Source: Herbaspirillum sp. DW155
GTDB lineage: Bacteria; Pseudomonadota; Gammaproteobacteria; Burkholderiales; Burkholderiaceae_D
DNA: 64,000 nucleotides
Direction: 5' to 3'
Assembly (NCBI RefSeq): GCF_037076565.1
Contig: NZ_AP029028.1
Location: 2,728,001-2,792,000 of the forward strand
Below, in pieces: positions 16,497 to 25,415 of this stretch. A program made the translations under genes and the position numbers. The first letter of the stretch is position 1. Every line of letters starts with the position of its first letter. Below the pieces are notes generated by a model. The model was not told where the DNA came from and ran no database searches. It was given only the letters and a program-made list of their open reading frames with translations.

Positions 16497-16644
16497 CGTG
16501 TCAAACAAAGATCACCCTCTGAAACCTCTTTTTATGGATCACGATTCCAGGCGGAAACCCTTATCCAGAGCGGGATTCCAACGTTTCCCGCCGGATGGGT
16601 TTAGACGCGAATCCGCGGAGAAAGCGCGGTTCACTCAAAGAAAA

Positions 16645-16669
16645 AAAGGAGTGCAATCTGCACTCCTTT
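16645..16669. repeat. Left 25-base target duplication (hairpin) of the IS
   Basis: An 11-bp stem (AAAGGAGTGCA with its complement) around ATC, identical to 18236-18260. It directly abuts the left end of the insertion sequence and is probably half of a duplicated terminator. Confidence 0.85.
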
Positions 16670-18235
16670 CAGGTTGATGACGAACCCCGTGTTTTCGAAC
16701 ACGGGGTTTTGTTTTTCAGGCGCAGGTAATTTGCAGATGGTCGATGGCGCAGAAGCCAAGCAATGCGCTCATTTTTCTCTGTAGCCACTTTTGTACGCTG
16801 GCATAGGCGTTCAAGCCCGGTAAAAGCGCGCGCAAGCGCGCCACCAGCAGGGCAATCTTCTTCATGTTCTGGGCCGCCGCCGCCAACAAGCACTGCTCGG
16901 CGACCTTGCGCAAGCCGCGCATGCGGGCATAGCGATGTCCGTGCAATTGCTTGGCGTCGGCGAAGCTGCGTTCTACCGTTTCCTTGCGTCGGGCATAGAT
17001 GCGCTTGCCCCATTCGGTACGACGCCGATCATCCACCTTCTCCTTGGAACGCTCCCACACATGGCGCGTCACCACCTTGACCGCATTGGCGCTATTGGTG
17101 CATTGCTCGCGTACCTTGCAGCCCCGGCATTGTTCAGGCTTGGATTTGTATTCCCGATACCCCTGCCGATTGGTGGTGCTGTAGTGCAAGGACTGGCCCT
17201 GCGGGCAGATGTATTCGTCACGGTAGGCATCGTACTCATACGCCCGTTTAAAGAATGTCCCCGGCTTGTGGTTGGGTGTGCGGTAGCCCATCACGCCGCT
17301 GATCTCGCGATTCTCCAGTCCCTGGCAGACGGCCGGTGTGAAATAGCCAGCATCCAGGCCAACGGCCTGTACATCAAATCCGAACGTCTGGCGCTGACGA
17401 TCCAGGCGTGCCAGATAAGGTTGACTGTCATGGACTGAGGCGGGCGTGACATGGGTATCGGTAATGATGCAATGCTTGGCATCGACGGTGCGGTGATCCA
17501 GGTAGAAGAAGCCCTTGGGCTTGTCGTCGCGCACCATGTAGCCGCTCTCGGGATCGGTGCGACTAACCTTGATCTCTTTGGTGGGCGGCTCATCATCATC
17601 GTCACGTTTGAGCGGCTTCTTGCCATGCTCGGCACGGTCGATATCCACAGCCGCATCCAGTTCGGCCAGATAGGCCGAGGGTGTCTGGGCAACTTGAACG
17701 TAGTCGAACTTGTTCTTGTTGGCGTTGGCCTTGAGGTGGGTGCTGTCGCTGTAGAGCACACGGCCATCGACCATGCCGCGTCCAATGGCCTGGCGCACGA
17801 TCTCGTCGAAGATGTCTTGATAGACGGTGGTATCAATGAAGCGGCGGCGCCGGTTCTGGGAGAAGGTGGAGGAGTCCGGCACCTTGTCGGTCAGACGGAA
17901 TCCGGCAAACCAGCGATAGGCCACGTTGACCTGGACCTCGCGGATGAGCTGGCGCTCGCTGCGGATACCGAAGAGGTAGCCGATGAACAAGAGCTTGAAG
18001 AGTACCACCGGGTCCAGTGCCGGGCGGCCATTGTCGGCGCAATACAGATGCGCCACCTTCTCGCGGATGAACTCGAAATCCACCGCCGCGTCGATCTTGC
18101 GCAGCAGGTGGTCCTTGGGCACGAGCATCTCGATGGTCACCATCTCTAACTCGTGCTGGGCGGCTGTCGGTTTTTTGAGCATGACCGATTAAACAACAAA
18201 GCCTTGGCTCTCGCCAGGGCTTTGTCATCAATCTG
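16670..18235 (-). mobile_element. IS1182-type insertion sequence, 1566 bp
   Basis: The element is bounded by imperfect inverted repeats, CAGGTTGATGAC at the left and CAGATTGATGAC (complement of the right end), with further weak similarity inward. Directly outside both ends lies the same 25-base hairpin, a target duplication that is itself a terminator-like palindrome. One transposase gene fills it. Near the left end a second hairpin (about 16684-16710) with a T-rich tail on the plus strand would stop transcription entering from the left. The gene is intact and the ends match well, so the insertion looks recent. Confidence 0.92.
16716..18182 (-). CDS. IS1182-family DDE transposase
   Basis: This 488-residue protein has an N-terminal helical domain with L-F-I-G-Y-L-F-G-I-R-S-E-R-Q-L, the DDE catalytic core (D-S-T-H-L-K-A-N near 148, the second Asp probably in G-L-D-A-G-Y-F near 270, and the Glu in the E-R-S-F-A-D-A-K helix near 420), and a Cys-rich insert C-R-G-C-K-V-R-E-Q-C near 345. 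Length and motifs fit full-length IS1182-type enzymes. Translation runs opposite to the plus strand, within the inverted repeats at 16670 and 18235. Confidence 0.93.
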   Translation of the reverse strand: MLKKPTAAQHELEMVTIEMLVPKDHLLRKIDAAVDFEFIREKVAHLYCADNGRPALDPVVLFKLLFIGYLFGIRSERQLIREVQVNVAYRWFAGFRLTDKVPDSSTFSQNRRRRFIDTTVYQDIFDEIVRQAIGRGMVDGRVLYSDSTHLKANANKNKFDYVQVAQTPSAYLAELDAAVDIDRAEHGKKPLKRDDDDEPPTKEIKVSRTDPESGYMVRDDKPKGFFYLDHRTVDAKHCIITDTHVTPASVHDSQPYLARLDRQRQTFGFDVQAVGLDAGYFTPAVCQGLENREISGVMGYRTPNHKPGTFFKRAYEYDAYRDEYICPQGQSLHYSTTNRQGYREYKSKPEQCRGCKVREQCTNSANAVKVVTRHVWERSKEKVDDRRRTEWGKRIYARRKETVERSFADAKQLHGHRYARMRGLRKVAEQCLLAAAAQNMKKIALLVARLRALLPGLNAYASVQKWLQRKMSALLGFCAIDHLQITCA

Positions 18236-18260
18236 AAAGGAGTGCAATCTGCACTCCTTT
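18236..18260. repeat. Right 25-base target duplication (hairpin) of the IS
   Basis: Exact copy of 16645-16669. Before insertion a single hairpin lay about 20 bases downstream of the stop of the binding-protein gene at 18282. It probably acted as a partial terminator between dppA-like and dppB-like genes. Confidence 0.85.
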
Positions 18261-18281
18261 CCATGTCGCGTGCGACGATCT

Positions 18282-19856
18282 TTACTTCTGGCGGATATCC
18301 ATGGCCATGGTGAATCCGTCGGCGCGCGGGGTCAGCACGAGGTTCTTCTTCATGGCCCAGGATGCATTGAGGTGCTGCAGCGGAATGATGGCGACATCGC
18401 CCAGGGCCAGACGGCTGGCCTGCCGCTGCAGATCTGCCCGCGCCGCCTCATCGGTAGTACCGGCTGCGCGTTCGATGAGTGCATCCACTTCCTTGTTGCT
18501 GTAGCGGCCATAGTTGCTCACGCCAACCGAGGTGGCCGCGTTGTAGCTGTGGATCGTCGATACCAGTCCCGTGAGCGAATCGCCGGTCACGGCCCCGTTG
18601 CCTACCAGGAAGGCGCTGAATTCCGGTTCGCCGCTGCCGCTGCCGAAGGCTCGGGTCTGGAACACGGCATAAGGCATGGTCGCCACGTCCGTCTTGATCC
18701 CCACCTGACTCCATTGCTGGGCGATGGCCTCGCACAGTCGGGCGTCATTGACATAGCGGTTGTTGGGGCAATGCAGGGTCAGCTGAAAACCTTGCGGATA
18801 GCCGGCCTGCGCCAGCAACTCCCGCGCCCTGGCGACGTCATAGCCGCTCAGCCGGAGCTGGGCGTCGTAGCCGAAGAATCCCTTGGGCACCAGTTGCTGG
18901 GCCGCCGTGGCATCGTCCTTCATGAGGTACTTGATGATGCCGTCGCGGTTGATGGCCATCGACATCGCCTGACGCACCTTGAGATCCTTCATGGGGTTCT
19001 TCTTCATGGGGGCGCCACTGGCGTCGCGCACGAAGGGCGAGCTGTCGCGGAACTGATCCAGTGCCAGGTAGTTGAGCATGTAGGACGTCACCGAGACCAG
19101 CTTGAAGGCACGCAGCGAAGTCTCCATGTTGGCGGTGATATCGTTGATGATGTCCAGCGAGCCGGACAGCAAGGCGGCTGCGCGAGCCGGCTCACGTGGT
19201 ATGAACTGGAAGCTCACGGTATCCCAGGGTTCCTTCTCGCCCCAGTACGCCGGATTCTTGTTGAGCACGAGTTTCTGTCCATGCAGCCAGCTGCCGAAGC
19301 GATACGGCCCGGTGCCGATGGCCGATTTGCCATTGGCGAAGCTTTCTTCGCTGACGTGCGCACCCAGGGATCTGGGCAGGATGGCGATGAGGCCGAGATT
19401 GTCGGGCAGCGTCGGGCTGACGTGCCTGGTCTTGACCTGCACGGTCAAGGGCGCAGTGACGCTGATGGTGCTCACTTCGCGCAGATAGGAACGGAAGGTG
19501 CGCGGCCCCGACAGGTTCATGGCGCGCTCGATCGAATACTTGACGTCCTCGGCCGTCATGGTCTGCCCGTCATGGAATTTCACATCCGGCCGCAACCTGA
19601 ATTCCCAGGTGGTCGGATTGAGCATGCGCCAGGACAGCGCCAGACCAGGCTTGGGACGGAGATGATGATCCTGGGCCACCAGTGAATCATAGACGTGGGC
19701 CCAAATATTGCGGTTGGCGCTATTGAGCACATGGGGATCGGCCGAGGTGATTTCCGCCTTGAACCCGATCTTCAGTTCAGCCGCCTGCACGACCGTCCCC
19801 AGCAGTCCAACGGCGATACAGGCTGCGGCAAATATTTTCCTCACTACCTTGAACAT
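18282..19856 (-). CDS. Periplasmic peptide-binding protein, DppA/OppA-like
   Basis: This 524-residue protein has a Sec signal peptide with cleavage expected after V-Q-A near residue 26. The mature part follows the family 5 extracellular solute-binding fold: I-T-S-A-D-P-H-V-L at the start, W-E-F-R-L-R-P-D-V-K-F-H-D-G near 93 and the Y-S-I-E-R-A motif near 108. It delivers peptides or related ligands to the DppBCDF-like transporter, from which it is now separated by the IS. Upstream lies the IclR regulator in the same orientation. Confidence 0.9.
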   Translation of the reverse strand: MFKVVRKIFAAACIAVGLLGTVVQAAELKIGFKAEITSADPHVLNSANRNIWAHVYDSLVAQDHHLRPKPGLALSWRMLNPTTWEFRLRPDVKFHDGQTMTAEDVKYSIERAMNLSGPRTFRSYLREVSTISVTAPLTVQVKTRHVSPTLPDNLGLIAILPRSLGAHVSEESFANGKSAIGTGPYRFGSWLHGQKLVLNKNPAYWGEKEPWDTVSFQFIPREPARAAALLSGSLDIINDITANMETSLRAFKLVSVTSYMLNYLALDQFRDSSPFVRDASGAPMKKNPMKDLKVRQAMSMAINRDGIIKYLMKDDATAAQQLVPKGFFGYDAQLRLSGYDVARARELLAQAGYPQGFQLTLHCPNNRYVNDARLCEAIAQQWSQVGIKTDVATMPYAVFQTRAFGSGSGEPEFSAFLVGNGAVTGDSLTGLVSTIHSYNAATSVGVSNYGRYSNKEVDALIERAAGTTDEAARADLQRQASRLALGDVAIIPLQHLNASWAMKKNLVLTPRADGFTMAMDIRQK

Positions 19857-20084
19857 GTTGCGACCCTCTTCTTGACTTCGATTAAACAGTTGAAGCTGCC
19901 GCCATCAGCTCGGTGCATTCCCGCCTCTGACCAGAGCAGCAATGCTTCCGGGTGGAGACAGGACACCAGACCTGCATTGGCGCGCGAGCGCGTATTTCAT
20001 GACGGCTTCGCCTCGCCGTCACTCGCGCCAGCCACCCTTGCCAGCGGCCGGCAGATGAGCGCATGGATAGCTTGCCTGCGACGT

Positions 20085-20840
20085 TCAACGATATCCCAGA
20101 TTCATTGACAACTGGCGCGCCACCGTGCGCAGCATACCGGCCATTGCCGTAACCTCTTCGCCACCGATACGGCTGGCCGGGCCGGCCACGCTGATGGTGG
20201 CCATCACCTCGGCATTGGCATTGAAGACGGGCGCTGCAATGGCCACCGAATCGACCGACATCTCGCCGTAGGAGACTGCATGCCCCGCCTGCAACACCTT
20301 GTCCAGCGCCTGCCTGAGGCTGCTGCGATTGACCAGCGTGGCCCCGGTGAAACGCTTGCGCTCAGTGCGCAGGACATGATCCTGAATCTCCCGGGGAGCA
20401 TAAGCCAGCAGTACCTTGCCCGACGCTCCTGCATAGAGCGGCCGCCGGTTGCCTGGTTGGCTCGGGGCGTTGACAGGCTCGAAGGATTCCCAGCGTGCAA
20501 TGCAGACCGATTCCAGACCATCGCGGATGCGCATCTGCACGGTTTCGTGGCAGGCGGTGCCGATCTGCCGCAGGTATTTCTTGCCCAGTCGGGCCAGACT
20601 GATCTGGCCCTCGGCCTCCACCCCCAGGTATAAGGCATTGTGGCCCAGGTAATAGACAGGAGCATGGTGGTCGCGACAAACCAGACCGCTCTTCTCCAGC
20701 GTATAGAGCATGCGGAACGCCCGCGCCTTGGTCATCCCCGAGCGCAGCGACAACTCCGTCACCCCCAGGCCGGGACATTTTGCCACCAGCAGGAGCAGGC
20801 CCAGCGTCTCATCAACTGCATCGATTGTGTAATCAGGCAT
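20085..20840 (-). CDS. IclR-family transcriptional regulator
   Basis: This 251-residue protein has an N-terminal winged helix (residues about 8-65, with L-G-V-T-E-L-S-L-R-S-G-M-T-K-A) and a C-terminal ligand-binding domain (about 80-245) with L-L-A-Y-A-P. It reads in the same direction as the binding-protein gene 228 bases downstream and is the likely regulator of the peptide uptake block. It is a clear paralogue of the regulator at 23250 (shared T-K-A-R-A-F-R recognition-helix region and A-G-A-S-G-K segment). Confidence 0.88.
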   Translation of the reverse strand: MPDYTIDAVDETLGLLLLVAKCPGLGVTELSLRSGMTKARAFRMLYTLEKSGLVCRDHHAPVYYLGHNALYLGVEAEGQISLARLGKKYLRQIGTACHETVQMRIRDGLESVCIARWESFEPVNAPSQPGNRRPLYAGASGKVLLAYAPREIQDHVLRTERKRFTGATLVNRSSLRQALDKVLQAGHAVSYGEMSVDSVAIAAPVFNANAEVMATISVAGPASRIGGEEVTAMAGMLRTVARQLSMNLGYR

Positions 20841-20968
20841 GACTCTGATGTCTCGGCAGGAGTCCGGCGCGGTTGAGCGGCGCTACCCGGGCAGGCCGAC
20901 GTTCCGGAAAAAAGCCAATCCCGCAAGCGAGATTGGCAAAGAGGAGCCACCTCAAGAAAAACAGAACC

Positions 20969-22177
20969 TCAGAAGCGATGCAGGATGCCCAGCGCCAGGG
21001 CGTTCTGCGACTTGTCCGCGCCCGGCGCACCATTGCTGGTGAGGCCCGGGCTGTACATGTCGGCGGCCCGCATGTTGGCCACCATCGCGTACAGCAGGCT
21101 GCGCTTGGACAGATTGTAATCGGCACCCAGCACCAGCGTGGTGAGCTTGCCCTTGCTGGAGGCACCCACGAAGTCGTAACGGGAATGGATCACGCTACCC
21201 TTGAAGACCCAGTTGCCCAACTTGTAGTCGGCACCGACGTCATAGATGTCCGCGCGCGAATTGTTGATGCCGCCTGCAGTGAATGCCGCTACGCCGCTGG
21301 TGGCGGTCGCGGTACGCACAAAGTTGACCGCAGTACCCGAAGAGGCGTTGACCAGCGGCTGCTTGACCAGTGAGTAAGTGCCGCGCAGGGTCACGGGACC
21401 GATATCGTAGTTGCTACCCAGCATCCAGACCTTGGTGCAGGTGTCGCCTGCATTGCCCAAGGTGGAAGTATTGCAGCCGGCGTTGGAAGCCGCACCCTGG
21501 TCACTGCTGGTATTGGTGGTGGCCGAGCCGACGGTGGCCGCCTTCTTCGACTGCCAGTAGGCGAAGCCGATGCCGAACGGGCCATTGTCATAGTTGGCAC
21601 CCAGTCCCAGCGACTGACCGGTGCTGTTGGAGCCGGCCGTCTCGCCGAAGGCATAGGTGAAGTTGGCCTGGAAGCCGCTGAAGTTCGGCGTGGTGTAGTA
21701 GATCATGTTGTTGGCGCGTTCGCCGGTAGCACGATCCAGATTGTTGCCATGCGCCTTGCCGGTGAAGGGCAGCATGCGCGATGCAGTGGAATACTGGTTG
21801 GCGATGAAATCGGTGTAATCCTTGCGGCGACCCAACTGCACATCGCCGTAATTACCGGACAGGCCTACCGTGGTGCGGCGACCGAAGGTGGCACCATTCT
21901 GCGTGGAGGCGCCGTTATCCAGCGTAAAGCCGCCTTCAATGACGAACTCGGCCTTGTTGCCGCCGCCCAGATCCTCGGCACCACGGAAACCAAGACGCGA
22001 CTGCGTGTACTGGCCCGAATCGATGCCCACGCGATTACCCGTGCTGGTGCCGGTGGTAGCCACCTTGTCGACATAACCCAACCCGGCCGTGGCAATGCCG
22101 TAAATCTCCACCGAGCTTTGCGCACAGGCGGTCCCCACCAGCCCCAGGCAGGCCAGTCCAATTGCGGATTTCTTCAC
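20969..22177 (-). CDS. Outer-membrane porin, Gram-negative trimeric type
   Basis: This 402-residue protein begins with GTG at 22177, chosen because GGGAGAGA lies just upstream and the signal peptide (MKKSAIGLACLGLVGTACAQ) starts there. The mature start S-S-V-E-I-Y-G, the R-L-G-F-R-G-A-E-D-L-G-G-G segment near 60 and the final H-R-F are hallmarks of betaproteobacterial 16-strand porins. Passive entry of small solutes is expected. It probably serves the peptide uptake genes that follow leftward. Confidence 0.9.
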   Translation of the reverse strand: MKKSAIGLACLGLVGTACAQSSVEIYGIATAGLGYVDKVATTGTSTGNRVGIDSGQYTQSRLGFRGAEDLGGGNKAEFVIEGGFTLDNGASTQNGATFGRRTTVGLSGNYGDVQLGRRKDYTDFIANQYSTASRMLPFTGKAHGNNLDRATGERANNMIYYTTPNFSGFQANFTYAFGETAGSNSTGQSLGLGANYDNGPFGIGFAYWQSKKAATVGSATTNTSSDQGAASNAGCNTSTLGNAGDTCTKVWMLGSNYDIGPVTLRGTYSLVKQPLVNASSGTAVNFVRTATATSGVAAFTAGGINNSRADIYDVGADYKLGNWVFKGSVIHSRYDFVGASSKGKLTTLVLGADYNLSKRSLLYAMVANMRAADMYSPGLTSNGAPGADKSQNALALGILHRF

Positions 22178-22540
22178 ATCTCTCTCCCTTGATACCAGAT
22201 TGTCGATAATAGAAACATCATCCCATCGTCTCATTCTGCAAACCACTGTAACGACAGGCGACATGTTAAACAGCTGTATCCAGCTCGTCAACGATGTTTC
22301 ATTAAAAAAATAAGCTGTATTATTATGTGAAACAACGTCGGCTATTCAGGCGCGGAAAATGCGCCGGAAAGTGGCACGGGCAGGCAACCTGCACCAAATG
22401 AGACAATGCCCGGCGTCATCTTTGGCCAAGCCAGGCGTTTCACTGATCGAAAGAGCGCAGGCGTGCTCCGGACATCGCACCGATGAATGCGTCAGGCCAT
22501 GCATGGCAGCCTATTGACACCTGAGTGCAAGGAAAGCGAG
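22178..22540. other. Intergenic region between porin and ECF sigma factor
   Basis: This stretch holds the promoters of two divergent genes. It is AT-rich near 22290-22335, where TGTTTCA (22295-22301) and TGAAACA (22328-22334) form an inverted repeat 26 bases apart that could be a regulator site for the porin. I see no gene in it. Confidence 0.5.
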
Positions 22541-23143
22541 ATGCGACACGACATGCCGAAAAAAGGGCGACAGCGCCGCGTGCCGGACGGCGATGTGCCC
22601 GCCGATGTGGCCGCCAACGACGCCGGCCTGATGGCGAGCATCACCCAGGGCGATCTGGTCGCTTTCGAGAAATTATATAAACAGTATTGTCCGCGGCTGA
22701 CCGCTTTCCTGCGTCGCTTCGCCGCCCACCCGCACCTTGTCGACGAGATCATCAACGACACCATGCTGGTGGTGTGGCAGAAAGCGCATACCTACGATCA
22801 GACCTGCAAGGTCTCGACCTGGGTGTTTTCGATTGCCTATCGCCAGGGTCTCAAAGCACTGCGCAGCGTGCAACGAAAGACAGAGATCGTGATCGACGAA
22901 GATGAGCTCAGCGCCATGCCCGAGCCGGAACAGCAGATGAACCATCTGCAAATGAGGAAATTGCTGGAAGACGCGCTGGGCGAGTTACCGCTGGAGCAGC
23001 GCAATGTGGTCGCCCTGACCTACTACCACGGCATGGCCTACGATGAGATCGCACACACCATGAGATGTCCGGTCAATACCATCAAGACCCGCATGTTTCA
23101 TGCGCGGCGCAAGCTCAGATCGCTGCTGCATGCGTATCAATGA
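22541..23143 (+). CDS. ECF sigma-70 factor, orphan
   Basis: This 200-residue protein starts at 22541, where AAGGAAAGCGAG precedes the ATG. Region 2 is visible (L-Y-K-Q-Y-C-P-R-L-T-A-F-L-R-R then D-E-I-I-N-D-T-M-L-V-V-W), as is region 4 (L-P-L-E-Q-R-N-V-V-A-L-T-Y-Y-H-G-M-A-Y-D-E-I-A and I-K-T-R-M-F-H-A-R-R-K-L). No anti-sigma factor, FecR or membrane sensor gene is adjacent, so how it is controlled is unknown. About 20 charged residues precede region 2. It is not HrpL by context, because no T3SS gene is next to it. Confidence 0.88.
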   Translation: MRHDMPKKGRQRRVPDGDVPADVAANDAGLMASITQGDLVAFEKLYKQYCPRLTAFLRRFAAHPHLVDEIINDTMLVVWQKAHTYDQTCKVSTWVFSIAYRQGLKALRSVQRKTEIVIDEDELSAMPEPEQQMNHLQMRKLLEDALGELPLEQRNVVALTYYHGMAYDEIAHTMRCPVNTIKTRMFHARRKLRSLLHAYQ

Positions 23144-23157
23144 AGAAGAAAGAGGCG

Positions 23158-23224
23158 TTTCAGGCCGGGCCGGGAGCGCGTCCCGGGAAGACTCGACGGA
23201 TCGCGCGAGCAGTCCGGCCTGAAA
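23158..23224. other. Nested inverted repeats, possible structured RNA
   Basis: TTTCAGGCCGG (23158-23168) pairs exactly with CCGGCCTGAAA (23214-23224). Inside it, CCGGGA/TCCCGG (23170-23186) forms one hairpin and CTCG/CGAG (23192-23209) a second, giving a three-way-junction shape. It lies 14 bases after the sigma-factor stop, in the convergent gap before 23250. There is no T-run. Confidence 0.45.
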
Positions 23225-23249
23225 GCAATACAGGAAAGGTCTGCGTTTC

Positions 23250-24014
23250 TCAGGCCAGCGCGTCGACGTAGCCCAGCAGTTGGGAGAAACGGGCGGCGGC
23301 CTGGGTGATGATCTTGACGTACTTGTCCAGTTTCTCCCTGGGCACGCGGCTCGATGGCGCCGTCATGGACAGCGACGCCACCACATTGCCTTGGGAATCG
23401 CGCACCGGAGCGGCGACCGCCACCATGTCCGCCGTCTTCTCGGAATGGGAAATGCTGAATCCCTCCGCCAGGATCTTCTTGAGTTCCTTCTTGAGGTCGG
23501 CCTGCTTGATGATGGTGTTCGGGGTGAATTTCTGCAGCTTGCCGGAGAGGATCTCGGCCTGCACATCGGCCGGTGCATACGCCAGCAAGAGCTTGCCGGA
23601 GGCCCCGGCAAACAGGGGACGGCGATCACCCAACTGGCTGTGAACCCGGATCGCATGCGGTGCATCCCACCACGCCACGCAGACGGTATCCATGCCGTCG
23701 CGCACCCTGACCAGGACGCTCTCGTTGCATTCGTTCCCGATATCCTGAAGGATGTCACGGGCCACGTTGACCAGGCTCAACTGGCCCTGCGCGGCGGTTC
23801 CCAGAATCAGCGCACGATAACCGAGGCTGTAGGTCGCCATGGGCAACTGACGCCGTACCAGACCACATTCTTCCAGCGTAGTCAGCAGCCGGAAGGCACG
23901 CGCCTTGGTATTGCCGGAGCGCTTGGCCAGCTCGGTCACGCCATTGCCCCCTTCTTCAGCCACCAGAAACAGCAGCTCTATCGCCTTGCTGACGGCATCG
24001 ACGGTGTAACTCAT
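23250..24014 (-). CDS. IclR-family transcriptional regulator
   Basis: This 254-residue protein has a winged-helix N-terminus (G-V-T-E-L-A-K-R-S-G-N-T-K-A-R-A-F-R) and a C-terminal effector domain with L-L-L-A-Y-A-P-A and a conserved S-H-S-E-K-T region near 190. It resembles the regulator at 20085 through its whole length. The gene upstream reads the other way, and no obvious target operon adjoins it, so its regulon cannot be read from context. Confidence 0.87.
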   Translation of the reverse strand: MSYTVDAVSKAIELLFLVAEEGGNGVTELAKRSGNTKARAFRLLTTLEECGLVRRQLPMATYSLGYRALILGTAAQGQLSLVNVARDILQDIGNECNESVLVRVRDGMDTVCVAWWDAPHAIRVHSQLGDRRPLFAGASGKLLLAYAPADVQAEILSGKLQKFTPNTIIKQADLKKELKKILAEGFSISHSEKTADMVAVAAPVRDSQGNVVASLSMTAPSSRVPREKLDKYVKIITQAAARFSQLLGYVDALA

Positions 24015-24351
24015 AAATCAGTTTCCTTGTTATTCAACGCAATCTTCACGAGACCGTCACCAACGGCCTGGTCCCGCCCCCACGGGATGGCCATTTTCGC
24101 AGAAATACGCGCCTGGTGTTCGCCCGCCCGGGCAAATCAGGTCACGACGTCTCGCAACTCGTCCGCAACCTGCCCGATGAAACGGAAGATCAAGGGCAAA
24201 ACGATACACTGTTTCCCTGATGGAAACAATACAAGCCCGCACCGCGGCGGCGCATCTCCTTTGCGAACCAACTGGCGCGCCATCGCCACTGACGGTAGCC
24301 AGGCATGCAGGCCGTCACAGCCGATGGCGCAACCCGGGAGGAGACGCTCTG

Positions 24352-24513
24352 ATGAAAACATTTGCAGTGCGGGTAAGAACGGCAGGACAAGCTTATGCCT
24401 ACACGGAACTGGCGCGCAGCAGCAGCGATGCAGCAGCGGCGGCTTGCGATCGCTTCGGCCCCTGCGGCGTAACGGTCATTCCATTGACCGGCCATGATTG
24501 CCGCCCGGCCTGA
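24352..24513 (+). CDS. Small conserved-looking protein of unknown function
   Basis: This is a 53-residue frame. GGGAGGAGACGCTCTG precedes the ATG at 24352, a very good ribosome site. The sequence (MKTFAVRVRTAGQAYAY) has an alternating strand pattern, an Ala-rich helix and a G-V-T-V-I-P-L strand, as in small alpha/beta proteins. No family is named. Its composition matches neighbouring genes. Confidence 0.55.
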   Translation: MKTFAVRVRTAGQAYAYTELARSSSDAAAAACDRFGPCGVTVIPLTGHDCRPA

Positions 24514-24553
24514 GATCGCCAGCCCATGCACCGTGGCGGCCTGCGGCCTGCGA

Positions 24554-25282
24554 TCAAGCCAGGCTTGCCACCGGCTGCTGCCCGAACGCTTCAGTCAAAA
24601 GAAAATCCACCACGTCTCGCGCACAGGCGGCCGGTGGCCTCAGTTGCCCCTGTGCCTGCAGGCTGAGAAACAGTTCCCGCAAGGCAAACCGCTCGGCCGG
24701 AAGCTGTCGCAGTTGTGCCTGCATGTCGGTATCGATCACGCCGGGAGCCAGGCTGCAGATGCGCAACCACGGCAAGGCATCCTGCGCGACCGCGCGTGCA
24801 TGCTGGTCCAGGGCGGCCTTGCTCGCGCCGTACACCGACCATCCCGGATAGGCCTGACGACCGGCCCCACTGGACAGATGCAGGATGCGGCATGTGCAGC
24901 CGGGGCAGGCTTGCACCAGTGTCGCCACCCGCGCCGAGAGCATGAGGGCCGCGCCGACATTGAGCATGACAGCCCGGGCGATGTCATGGGCACACTGGGA
25001 TGGCAATGCAGCGCTGGGTTCGATGGTGGCGGCGTTGTTGATCAGCAGCACCTGTTCCTGATCGGCGAGAAAGGCTGCCAACAGGTCACTGTCCAGCCAG
25101 GCGCACAGTTGCGGTGAATCGGCCAGATCGATCAGCTGTTCATGCAACAAGCCGGGCCATTGCCGGGCCAGCGCGTCATTGCGGCGACGTGCCAGGCCCA
25201 ATACCGCAATCTCGCGTTGCATCAGTTCGGCGGCGATGGCCGCTCCAAGACCACGGCTGTGGCCCGTCACGACTGCTTTCAT
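24554..25282 (-). CDS. Short-chain dehydrogenase/reductase
   Basis: This 242-residue SDR has the nucleotide motif T-G-H-S-R-G-L-G at residues 6-13, N-N-A-A near 87, a catalytic Ser near 138 and Y-G-A-S-K near 152, so it should be active as an NAD(P)-dependent oxidoreductase. Substrate is unknown. It is divergent from the aminotransferase at 25416. The 133-base gap between them holds a perfect rightward HrpL box. Confidence 0.85.
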   Translation of the reverse strand: MKAVVTGHSRGLGAAIAAELMQREIAVLGLARRRNDALARQWPGLLHEQLIDLADSPQLCAWLDSDLLAAFLADQEQVLLINNAATIEPSAALPSQCAHDIARAVMLNVGAALMLSARVATLVQACPGCTCRILHLSSGAGRQAYPGWSVYGASKAALDQHARAVAQDALPWLRICSLAPGVIDTDMQAQLRQLPAERFALRELFLSLQAQGQLRPPAACARDVVDFLLTEAFGQQPVASLA

Positions 25283-25314
25283 GTCGACTCCTGCGGTCCG
25301 GTTCTACCGGCGGG

Positions 25315-25342
25315 GGAACCGCCGGCGCTGCGATGCCACTCA
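25315..25342 (+). promoter_or_regulatory. Perfect HrpL box before the aminotransferase
   Basis: GGAACC (25315-25320), 15 bases, CCACTCA (25336-25342), matching every fixed base. It lies 73 bases before the ATG at 25416 and points toward it. Confidence 0.7.
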
Positions 25343-25415
25343 ACGAGCAATAGCCCGCCACGGCATGCTCTGCTCCGTTGGCGTTCCCCGAAGCACACTT
25401 CCGCTGACAACATCC

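Noticed and set aside
22541-23143. The ECF sigma factor as HrpL itself
   Set aside because: No T3SS gene adjoins it, and it lies in a metabolic neighbourhood. HrpL identity cannot be supported from its sequence by eye.
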